DNA from: Pseudomonadota bacterium
GTDB lineage: Bacteria > Pseudomonadota > Gammaproteobacteria > Steroidobacterales > Steroidobacteraceae
Reading direction: 5' to 3'
Assembly: GCA_018241505.1 (NCBI GenBank)
Contig: JAFEDS010000033.1
Coordinates: 1 to 64,000, forward strand
Length of the DNA: 64,000 nucleotides
Position numbers and translations under genes: made by a program. Positions 8,483 through 15,911 of the stretch are shown in pieces. Position 1 is the first letter of the stretch, and the number at the start of each line of letters is the position of its first letter. Under the pieces are notes generated by a model, which worked only from the letters and a program-made list of their open reading frames with translations, was not told the origin of the DNA and made no database searches.

Positions 8483-11083
8483 ATGAACTCGACATGGGTG
8501 AAGGCGCCGGCGCGCTTCGGATTTGCGCGGCTGCTGCTGAATGGCGTCCTTTTATTGCTCGCAGCCACGCGCTTGGCCGCTGCCGAAGATCCAATGCCGC
8601 GTCCACCGGAGCTCGAGCGCGATGTTCAGTTCTGGATCCGTGTTTACACGGAAGTCGATACGAACAGCGGCTTCATCCACGATGAGCACAATCTCGGGGT
8701 CGTCTACGAGAAGCTTCACTTTGCCCCGAATACTTCGCCGCGCGAGCGCGAGAAGATCGTCGACCAGGAGAAGGCGAAATACACAGCCGCGCTCCGTCGC
8801 ATCGCCGCCACGCCGGAAGGCGGTTCGCTCTCTGAAGACGACCAACGCATCAGGGATATGTGGGGCAGTGAGGGCACACCCTCACGCTTGCGTGACGCGA
8901 CCGACGAGATCCGCTTCCAGCTCGGTCAATCGGATCGCTTCCGCGCCGGCCTGATCCGCTCCGGCGCTTGGCAAACCCACATCGCCGAGACTCTCGCTAA
9001 CCTAGGTTTACCGCCAGAGCTCGCCGTACTTCCCCACGTTGAGTCCTCTTTTAATCCAGCCGCCTATTCAAAAGTAGGCGCCGCAGGCCTGTGGCAGTTC
9101 ATGCGCTCGACGGGTCGCCGGTATATGCGCATCGACAACGCTGTCGATGATCGCTTGGACCCATTTCGCGCGACCGAAGCCGCCGCGCAGCTACTCTCTT
9201 ATAACTATCGCCTGCTCGGAACTTGGCCACTGGCCCTTACCGCCTATAACCACGGCGCTGAGGGCATGCGCCGCGCGAAGGAAAGCTTGGGCACCGACGA
9301 CATCGTAAAGATCGTGCGCGGCTATCACAGCAAAACCTTTGGTTTCGCATCCCGCAACTTCTACGTCTCCTTCCTGGCCGCCCTGGAAATCGACAGAAAC
9401 CCCGAAAAGTATTTCCCGGGAGTGGAGCGGGGCACTGAGCTGAAATTCCAGGAAGTCATCGTCCCTGGCTTCGTGCAGATGTCATCGTTGTCACGCGCCC
9501 TCAAGATTGATCAGCAGAAATTGCGCGAGCTCAATCCCGCGCTCCTGCGCTCAGTCTGGGACGGCCAACGCCACGTCCCGAAGGCGTACCACCTGCGCCT
9601 CCCCATCGACGGCCAGAAGTGGACCAACGACATGCTGGCCGCTCGCCTGTCCCCGAACGAGCTCTTTGCGGGTCAGCCCGAACCCCGCCGTTACCGGGTG
9701 CGTCGGGGCGACACGATCGCCAACGTTGCAGATCGGTACGGCGTAACTCCCGAGGCCCTCGCGCGCCTCAATCGAATTCGAACCAGCGGTAGACTCAAAG
9801 TCGGTCGCGTAATCAACCTACCCGAATCCGGAGCTGGCTCAACTTCGGCGATCGCAGTAGCCGGTTCGCCCTCAGTCAGCACCAGCACCGCCACCACCCC
9901 AGCCACCAAAGCCCCAGCGAAAGCTCCGGTGGTAGTAGCGGCGAACGAACCCTCTGAAACTCCATCCGCCACAACGGGTATTGGTGTTCTCAACGGCGGG
10001 GTCGAAGGCACCGCAGCTCCCGCAACGAGCGCCAACAGCGCCGCCGCCGGCGCGGTACCTGGTACGAGCACCGACATCCTCAACGCCTTGGGTAATGCCG
10101 GCAATGCCCCATCATCCGGCACACCATCTGCCCCAGGCCCCCGTCGCGGCGTCGTCTCGTCACCCTCGGGCGTCTACGTGGTCCAGACGGGCGAGTCCCT
10201 CTCCGACATTGCGTCGAAGTTCGGCATGACCGAAGCCCAGCTCCTGCAGCTCAATGGAATTCGCAGCCGCGATTTCATCTTCGAAGGGCAGCAGATATTG
10301 GTGACCGCAACTCCACCTTCCGCGGTGGCTTCAACCGGCCGCCCGAACGCGCCTTCAGCCGGCGCCCCGGTCGCGAGTACTGCCGTCCCAAGCACGAACA
10401 AGCCGGGGGGCGCCGTCAAACCGGGCGCCCCAACGGCCGCCAACGAATCACCCGCACCCGTGGCTGCCTCTGGCGCGGTCCCAACGGAAGAGGCCGCACG
10501 CGAGAGCGTCGAGGAAGCCAAGGCCGTCGCGAAGGCCGAAGTACCCGCCGAGAGTGCACAGCCAGTCAGTGCGGCCCAAGCCGAAGACATCAGTCCGGCT
10601 CTTGGCCCATCTTCCGACAACCAGCAGAGTGCCGATCCGACGGACTACTCTGTTGCGAAGGACAATACGATCCGCGTAGCCGCGGCCGAAACGCTCGGCC
10701 ACTACGCCGAGTGGCTCGGTGTGTCGGCCGCAAAGATCCGCTCAATCAACAAAATGAAATTCGCGAAGCCGGTATTGATCGGCCACCGGCTCAAGCTGGA
10801 ATTCGTTCGCGTCTCCCGCGAAGAATTTGAGCAGAAGCGTCGCGAATACCACGTAGAGCTCCAGGCAACGTACTTCGCGGAGCATCGCATTGTTGGTACA
10901 GAGGTCTACATCGTGCGAAAAGGCGATGCCCTGTGGAACGTCACTCAGCGCTTCGATCAACTGCCTATCTGGCTGCTGCAACAGTACAACCCGGATGTGG
11001 ATCTGGCGGACTTGAAGCCGGGCATACAGATCGTGATGCCGCGCGTCGAGAACGTGGCAGCGAGTCCCGAAGCCAGCAATTGA
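8483..11083 (+). CDS. mltD: MltD-like lytic murein transglycosylase with four LysM modules
   Basis: This protein cleaves the glycan strands of peptidoglycan in the periplasm. The 866 residues begin with a signal peptide (hydrophobic LLLNGVLLLLAATRLAAA, about 17-34). An SLT (transglycosylase family 1) domain spans about 170-290, with the catalytic Glu near 187 in HVESSFNP and the family motifs GLWQFM and AYNHG. Four LysM repeats follow at about 403-447, 562-607, 719-770 and 806-855, separated by Ala/Pro/Thr-rich linkers. It is much longer than E. coli MltD (452 residues, two LysM) because of the linkers and extra repeats. The gene stands alone between the mobile DNA and the lasso cluster. Confidence 0.9.
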   Translation: MNSTWVKAPARFGFARLLLNGVLLLLAATRLAAAEDPMPRPPELERDVQFWIRVYTEVDTNSGFIHDEHNLGVVYEKLHFAPNTSPREREKIVDQEKAKYTAALRRIAATPEGGSLSEDDQRIRDMWGSEGTPSRLRDATDEIRFQLGQSDRFRAGLIRSGAWQTHIAETLANLGLPPELAVLPHVESSFNPAAYSKVGAAGLWQFMRSTGRRYMRIDNAVDDRLDPFRATEAAAQLLSYNYRLLGTWPLALTAYNHGAEGMRRAKESLGTDDIVKIVRGYHSKTFGFASRNFYVSFLAALEIDRNPEKYFPGVERGTELKFQEVIVPGFVQMSSLSRALKIDQQKLRELNPALLRSVWDGQRHVPKAYHLRLPIDGQKWTNDMLAARLSPNELFAGQPEPRRYRVRRGDTIANVADRYGVTPEALARLNRIRTSGRLKVGRVINLPESGAGSTSAIAVAGSPSVSTSTATTPATKAPAKAPVVVAANEPSETPSATTGIGVLNGGVEGTAAPATSANSAAAGAVPGTSTDILNALGNAGNAPSSGTPSAPGPRRGVVSSPSGVYVVQTGESLSDIASKFGMTEAQLLQLNGIRSRDFIFEGQQILVTATPPSAVASTGRPNAPSAGAPVASTAVPSTNKPGGAVKPGAPTAANESPAPVAASGAVPTEEAARESVEEAKAVAKAEVPAESAQPVSAAQAEDISPALGPSSDNQQSADPTDYSVAKDNTIRVAAAETLGHYAEWLGVSAAKIRSINKMKFAKPVLIGHRLKLEFVRVSREEFEQKRREYHVELQATYFAEHRIVGTEVYIVRKGDALWNVTQRFDQLPIWLLQQYNPDVDLADLKPGIQIVMPRVENVAASPEASN

Positions 11084-11121
11084 CGCGTAGCAGTCCTCAT
11101 GACGGAGGCTGCTTCGCGTCG

Positions 11122-11287
11122 CAACATGTTGTCTCATGGTCAGGTGACCTAACGATCTGCGCGCCTGCGCCGTGCTGCGGAACCAACATGTCTCGAGAAA
11201 TGCTCGATACTTATTGACACGGAAAAATTATGAGCGCAACTTGATCGCGGCGCTCGAGCGCCACGCCAACTGTTACCAACAACATGT
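11122..11287 (+). promoter_or_regulatory. Three CAACATGT boxes ahead of the lasso precursor
   Basis: CAACATGT occurs at 11122-11129 (within the palindrome CAACATGTTG), 11184-11191 and 11280-11287. All lie in the 217 bp between mltD and the precursor. A TTGACA at 11214-11219 could be a -35 element, but its -10 is weak. The boxes may be operator sites. Confidence 0.35.
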
Positions 11288-11300
11288 AAGGAACACACCC

Positions 11301-11417
11301 ATGGTTGTGAAACTCGGCAAGGTGACGCAGGAAACCAAGGATCAGAGTCCGTTTACAGCTCCATTGGATGGCAGCCCATTTCCTCCGCTGCTGTATTGGA
11401 GAATCGGGGCTCCCTGA
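11301..11417 (+). CDS. Lasso peptide precursor (A protein), atypical core
   Basis: A 38-residue peptide lies directly upstream of lasso B and C genes, with AAGGAA 7 nt before the ATG. The leader reads MVVKLGKVTQETK and matches the proteobacterial lasso leader pattern LG-x5-T-x, in which the penultimate Thr is recognised. This resembles the astexin type leader as I recall it. That places the core start at Asp14, giving a 25-residue core beginning DQSPFTAPLDGSPFPP and ending LLYWRIGAP. The only possible ring acceptor after position 1 is Asp at core position 10, and position 1 is Asp instead of Gly. Known rings are 7-9 residues, so either this is a 10-residue ring or the cleavage site differs (Ser16 would give a ring of 8). 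Confidence 0.7.
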   Translation: MVVKLGKVTQETKDQSPFTAPLDGSPFPPLLYWRIGAP

Positions 11418-11477
11418 CGCTAGTCACCTGGGAAGGCTCTGTCGGATTCGCCAGCGCTGACTTCGATAGGGATTCGG

Positions 11478-12209
11478 GTGCAGAAACCTGCCTATAGCTT
11501 TCCAGCCCATATCTATGTCTGCGTGATTCAGGATCAAGGCTTCTTCCTCGATCTGAAGCGCAATGACTATCTGTCGGCCCCCTTGCGTGATTTGCAGAGC
11601 CTCTCCACGTCTGTTCACGACTGGCCTTCTGAGTTATCTGCCGCCACCGCTCCGGCGGATGAGGTACAGCGCGACTCGACCATCGCGGAGCTGACTCAAA
11701 ACCACATTCTCGCAGAGAAGTCCAAACGGGGTCGTAAGCTGGAATCACTTCCAGGCCCGCCTGCCCGCAGAGTCCTCCTCGAGCACGCGCCGTCAGCCTA
11801 CCCTCCAGTTTTTCGCCCCCATTTGCTTTCTTTCCTGAAAGCGGCTGTGGTAGCGAGATACTTCCTCTCGGTACGTTCTCTCTATTCGATGATGTGTCGA
11901 ATCGAGCATCGTCGCGCGCGGCAAATCGCTGCCTGCCGCTCAGGTGATCTGCCTGCGATGCGGCGACTCGTTGAGATCTTCAGGCGCCTGCAGCCGCTGC
12001 TGCCCCCGACTGACACGCCCTGTCTGGTGAATTCCGTTACCCTGCTGGAGTTCCTTGCCGCGTACGGGCAGTTCCCCCGGTTGGTATTCGGTGTGCAAGC
12101 CCACCCCTTCAGTGCACACTGTTGGATACAACACGAAGATGTAGTCCTCAATTCCACCCTCGAGCACGTCCTTCAGTTCACACCCATGAATGGCGGCCGA
12201 GGCGCATAG
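11478..12209 (+). CDS. Lasso peptide B protein (RRE plus leader protease)
   Basis: The B protein recognises the precursor leader and cuts it off so the C enzyme can close the ring. The 243 residues begin with a short beta-rich region (about 5-80) in the position of the RRE/PqqD-like leader-binding domain. The transglutaminase-like cysteine protease domain ends the protein, with Cys182 in TPCLVNSVTLL and His214 in PFSAHCWIQ. This is the normal fused form of proteobacteria. The start is GTG 11478 after AGGGA. It begins 61 nt after the precursor stop and 9 nt before the C gene, so A-B-C form one transcript. Confidence 0.85.
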   Translation: MQKPAYSFPAHIYVCVIQDQGFFLDLKRNDYLSAPLRDLQSLSTSVHDWPSELSAATAPADEVQRDSTIAELTQNHILAEKSKRGRKLESLPGPPARRVLLEHAPSAYPPVFRPHLLSFLKAAVVARYFLSVRSLYSMMCRIEHRRARQIAACRSGDLPAMRRLVEIFRRLQPLLPPTDTPCLVNSVTLLEFLAAYGQFPRLVFGVQAHPFSAHCWIQHEDVVLNSTLEHVLQFTPMNGGRGA

Positions 12210-12218
12210 GAACCCCTC

Positions 12219-14015
12219 TTGTTTCGATATGTAGCGCTCCTATGGAATGCTGCGGCTGCGGAAGACTCGAGCGCAGCGGCTCATTATGCACAGCGGCTGC
12301 AGCACGATATGCCTGGATGGACCCAGGTCTACTCCAGAAGCGGGTTGGCCGTCTTCGTCACTGGAGTCGATCGGGGTGCCTGCACAATCTATGAATTGCG
12401 CGAGGGCGTGATCCTCGGAACGCTCTTTCGGCTGTGCGACACTGCGGAAGGAACTTTCCACCTCCACCTCGACGCCACACAACGCGCGGCAATCGTGAAG
12501 TCCGGCGGCCGGGAGCTGGTTGACGCCTATTGGGGCCGGTATGTTGCATTCCTCCACGATGAGCGCGCCGATGAAACGTTGATCCTGCGCGATCCCACGG
12601 GTGGCTTGCCCTGCCTGTGGGTTGATTCACAGGGTGTACGAATTTTCTGTTCGTTGTTTGAAGACTGTTTGCAGCTTGCTCCGCTTCGCATGTCAATCAA
12701 CTGGGCCATGGTTGCGATCCGTTTGAGTGTCGCTCTTCTGCACAGGGAGCAGTGTGAGCTGAACGAGGTATCGGAGCTTCGCGCGGGCGAATGCCTGCGC
12801 ATTGGCAGAGGTTCGTTCTCCAGAAGTTTCTACTGGAACCCCGTCAATATCGCCCAAACCACCCGTATAGAACACACCCCCCAGGCCACAGCCGAAGTTC
12901 GCCGCACCACACAAATGTGCGTGCGAGCCTGGGCTTCCCGCTATCGAGGAATCATTCAGTACCTCTCAGGCGGCCTGGACTCCGCGATCGTGCTGGCTGC
13001 TCTCGAAGGTGTGAAAAGCCAAATTCAGGTCTGTGCGTTGAACTACTACTCGCCCGGAGCGGACGGCGATGAGCGATCATACGCCCGTGCGGCTGCTGAG
13101 CGATTCGGCTGCGCGCTGGTAGAAGAGGAGCGCAGCGCGAGCGTAGATTTGCGCGGGATTCTCAAAGCTCGGAAAACGACTGGCCCACGGTCGCTGTTTG
13201 TTCGCTTGGAAGCCAGCCAGCACGAGGCGAGGGTGGCTTCGAGCACAGGAGCAGATGGGTTATTTAGTGGTGACGGTGGAGATGTTCTGTTCTTCAGAAC
13301 TCCCGGTGTCCTTGCGGCGGCCGACTTCGTTTGTGACCACGGTGTACGTCCCCGCGCCCTGGAGGTTGGACTCAACGCTGCCTGCCTGGACGAAGTGTCG
13401 TTCTGGACGGCCCTGAGAGACATGTGGCGTTTCGGCGTGAAGCGCGTGAAGCGACACCACCTCATCGAACGACGCATGGACTGGGGCGCGGTCAGTTCCG
13501 AAGTTGTGGAGGCCGTTACTCGCCGCGGCGATTTTGTCCATCCCTGGTTTCGGAATCGGGATGCGCTGCCGCCGGGCAAGCTGAGTCAGGCTTTCCTGCT
13601 GTCTTTCGCCTCGGACTTTGATGACCCGCTTGGAAATGACGATCAACCCGAGCACGCGTGCCCACTGTTATCCCAGCCGCTCGTGGAGTTGTGTCTGCGG
13701 ATTCCAACCTATGTACTGGCGCCCGGCCCTCAGGATCGGATGCTCGCGCGGCGCGCTTTTGCGGCCGATCTCCCCGAGCAGATTCTGCGGCGGCCCACCA
13801 AGGGCGGAATGGCTCGCCACGTGAAAGACGTAGTGGACAACAACCGGGCGTTCCTCCAGGAGTTCCTGTTGGACGGCGTGCTGGTAAAGCAACGTCTCCT
13901 GGACCGCAGAAAGCTGGTTGAAGCGTTGTCGAGTACGCCCACCCGCGACAAATATTGGGCGCCCGAGCTCTTCGAGTACTTAGGTGTAGAGAGCTGGGCG
14001 CGCTGCTGGGACTGA
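12219..14015 (+). CDS. Lasso peptide C protein (asparagine-synthetase-like macrolactam synthetase)
   Basis: This enzyme adenylates the side-chain carboxylate of a core Asp or Glu and joins it to the N-terminal amine, forming the lasso ring. The 598 residues have a degenerate N-terminal amidotransferase-like half that lacks the Cys2 nucleophile of true AsnB. An AsnB synthetase half follows, with the PP-loop SGGLDS at about 250-255 and a GADGLFSGDGGD motif near 350. The start is TTG 12219, nine nt after the B stop, with no good ribosome site, so coupling to B is likely. It converges on the FecR gene, which ends 17 bp away. The length is typical of the family. Confidence 0.87.
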   Translation: MFRYVALLWNAAAAEDSSAAAHYAQRLQHDMPGWTQVYSRSGLAVFVTGVDRGACTIYELREGVILGTLFRLCDTAEGTFHLHLDATQRAAIVKSGGRELVDAYWGRYVAFLHDERADETLILRDPTGGLPCLWVDSQGVRIFCSLFEDCLQLAPLRMSINWAMVAIRLSVALLHREQCELNEVSELRAGECLRIGRGSFSRSFYWNPVNIAQTTRIEHTPQATAEVRRTTQMCVRAWASRYRGIIQYLSGGLDSAIVLAALEGVKSQIQVCALNYYSPGADGDERSYARAAAERFGCALVEEERSASVDLRGILKARKTTGPRSLFVRLEASQHEARVASSTGADGLFSGDGGDVLFFRTPGVLAAADFVCDHGVRPRALEVGLNAACLDEVSFWTALRDMWRFGVKRVKRHHLIERRMDWGAVSSEVVEAVTRRGDFVHPWFRNRDALPPGKLSQAFLLSFASDFDDPLGNDDQPEHACPLLSQPLVELCLRIPTYVLAPGPQDRMLARRAFAADLPEQILRRPTKGGMARHVKDVVDNNRAFLQEFLLDGVLVKQRLLDRRKLVEALSSTPTRDKYWAPELFEYLGVESWARCWD

Positions 14016-14031
14016 AGTGCCGTCGCCTTCG

Positions 14032-15069
14032 CTACGAGTTATCCCGCAATCGAATCGTGATGATATTTTTCGCGCTGCTGGTGTCGACCACAATGCGTGC
14101 ATCGTCCCTCTTCAAGAAGTCGACCAGGGTCTCTGGATGGTCCGCGCTGTAGATGCCACCGACCGGTCGCGCACCGAGCTCTTTCCCTTCGACCACAATC
14201 TGGTCTTGATTGTAGCGATTGAACTCGGCAGCCACCTCCGTCAGGGACTCGCCGTTGAAAACGAGCCGGCGCTGCTGCCAGTTCTGCGCGAGCTGAACGT
14301 TCGGCGCGCTCTTGCGTACCCTTCCAGAGAGGTCGACGCTCGCGGTGTCGCCGGACTTCAGATAAAGATCGGGCTCCGGAGACTGCACACTTACTTCCCC
14401 CTTCACAACTTCGATCACTGTGCGAGCCGGCTGTCGGTAAACATCGAACTCCGTTCCCACCGCGTTGACGACAGTGGTCCCTGCCGAGACCCGGAATGGC
14501 CGCTTGATATCACGCTCGACTGTAAACAGGGCTTCCCCTTTCAGCAGTTCCACGTCGCGTCCCGACGCCGAGTATCGAACATTCACCTGGGAGTTGGTGT
14601 TGAGATGAACGAGTGAGCCGTCCTTGAGTTTGACCTTGCGCTGTTCGCCCACCGCGGTCGAATAAGTCTCGGCACCCAGCGTGATCGGAGCAACGAACAT
14701 AAAGAATCCACCCGCCACTACTACCACGACTGCGGCCGCAGCCGTCGCCCAGACCGTTGGGCGCCTCGGCCGCGTTCGAGCCGGTTTGACCGCGCCATCC
14801 GTGTTGTCGTGGCGCTCCAGAGTGAGCGGCACAACACGATCCTTCACTTCCGAAATCAATGCATCCACATCGATATCGAGCAGCGGATCCAGTGCTTTCA
14901 GGCGCGGTGCGATCGTCACGGCCAGCAGATACGCTTTGAGGTGCCTGCTCGACTCCATGAGCCAGGCTTTAAAGTGTGCATGACAGGCTCGTCCTTCGCT
15001 CTGCAACCTCATGCGCCACATGACGGCCTCTCGTGCGATGCGCAATTCGTCGGGGTCTAGGGCTTTCAT
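14032..15069 (-). CDS. FecR-type anti-sigma/sigma regulator
   Basis: This inner-membrane regulator carries a signal from an outer-membrane TonB receptor to an ECF sigma factor. The 345 residues show a cytoplasmic N-terminal domain of the DUF4880 type (about 5-65, with the AVMWRMRLQSEG region). One membrane segment (VWATAAAAVVVVVAGGFFMF) lies at about 105-125. A periplasmic FecR domain and a C-terminal DUF4974-like module (EVAAEFNRYNQDQIVVEG) follow. It starts 18 nt after the sigma factor stop, so the two are one operon. Its likely partner receptor is the STN-bearing protein at 15912. Together they match FecIRA surface signalling. Confidence 0.87.
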   Translation of the reverse strand: MKALDPDELRIAREAVMWRMRLQSEGRACHAHFKAWLMESSRHLKAYLLAVTIAPRLKALDPLLDIDVDALISEVKDRVVPLTLERHDNTDGAVKPARTRPRRPTVWATAAAAVVVVVAGGFFMFVAPITLGAETYSTAVGEQRKVKLKDGSLVHLNTNSQVNVRYSASGRDVELLKGEALFTVERDIKRPFRVSAGTTVVNAVGTEFDVYRQPARTVIEVVKGEVSVQSPEPDLYLKSGDTASVDLSGRVRKSAPNVQLAQNWQQRRLVFNGESLTEVAAEFNRYNQDQIVVEGKELGARPVGGIYSADHPETLVDFLKRDDARIVVDTSSAKNIITIRLRDNS

Positions 15070-15087
15070 GTCACATTCCCTCGTGTT

Positions 15088-15636
15088 TCAACGCCGGTTG
15101 GCGCCAACCTGGCAGCGCGCTTTGGCATCTGCCAGCCATTTCTTGATCGTATGCACCGAAGTACCCAGCTTTGCGGCGGCTTCCTCGTACGTATACCCGT
15201 AGCGCTCGCACAAAATGAGCGTAGTCAATAAATGTCGCGGCAGGCGCCTGGCGATGCGCGCGAGCTCCTGGTCCATCTCCGCTTCGCTCTGCGGTTCGTT
15301 GAGCCAGATGTCCCGGTCGAGCTCAAAAGACTTCTCCACATCCTCGGGCTCGTAGCTCAGCCACTTGCGCTCCCGATTGCTTTTCATGGCGAAATCGCAC
15401 GCCACGTTCCATGCGACTCCCAGAATGAATCGTTCCAGGTCCTCGATGGGCTCTCCCGGCAGCAGACGAAGTAGTCGCTCGTACGTCTCCTGGGAGATTT
15501 CCTCGATGTTGTGGCGCGGTACGCGTCGCATGCGCTTCCAGAGGTAGCGCTGTACGAGGTCGCCACATTTGGCCAGAACCGCCGCGAGCGATGCTGGAGG
15601 AATTCGCTTCGCGCCATCGTCACCTTCATTGCTCAT
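15088..15636 (-). CDS. FecI-like ECF sigma factor
   Basis: This 182-residue sigma-70 family ECF factor has region 2 at about 20-90, including IEEISQETYERLLRL and FILGVAWNVACDF. Region 4 lies at about 120-175 with a helix-turn-helix YTYEEAAAKLGTSVHTIKKWLADAKAR. It should direct RNA polymerase to the receptor promoter when released by FecR. It is divergent from the TonB receptor across a 275-bp spacer and is followed by its FecR. Control of the lasso operon itself by this sigma factor is possible but not shown by any motif I can identify. Confidence 0.87.
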   Translation of the reverse strand: MSNEGDDGAKRIPPASLAAVLAKCGDLVQRYLWKRMRRVPRHNIEEISQETYERLLRLLPGEPIEDLERFILGVAWNVACDFAMKSNRERKWLSYEPEDVEKSFELDRDIWLNEPQSEAEMDQELARIARRLPRHLLTTLILCERYGYTYEEAAAKLGTSVHTIKKWLADAKARCQVGANRR

Positions 15637-15911
15637 CGTAAGCCGGGTGTTTTTCTTCGTCGTCTAACAGGAAGACTGGTTCAAGGAACAAATCGGGTAA
15701 GAAATATCAATAGGAGACCGAACGAACCTCGGCCCGCGCCACGGCGGGTAACTTCCGTTACTACATTTGGCTCCTTTCAAAAAAATATTCCATACCCGAC
15801 TTTGCGGCGCCACAAGTCTTTATTGAAGTCAACAGTCAAAACATTGAATGACCACGTCACGACGGCTGGATGCTGGATGGGCGTTCACGACGGTTACATT
15901 GTGGAGTCCTG
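15637..15911. promoter_or_regulatory. Divergent promoter region, sigma factor versus TonB receptor
   Basis: This 275-bp spacer lies between two divergent starts and must hold promoters for both. An A/T-rich patch (AAAAAAATATTCC, 15779-15791) and an inverted repeat GTAAC-ttcc-GTTAC near 15750 are visible. GGAGT precedes the receptor ATG. I cannot define -35/-10 elements with confidence. Confidence 0.45.

Noticed and set aside
15870-15911. Upstream ATG for the TonB receptor
   Set aside because: It would put 14 polar residues before the signal peptide; ATG 15912 gives a normal one.
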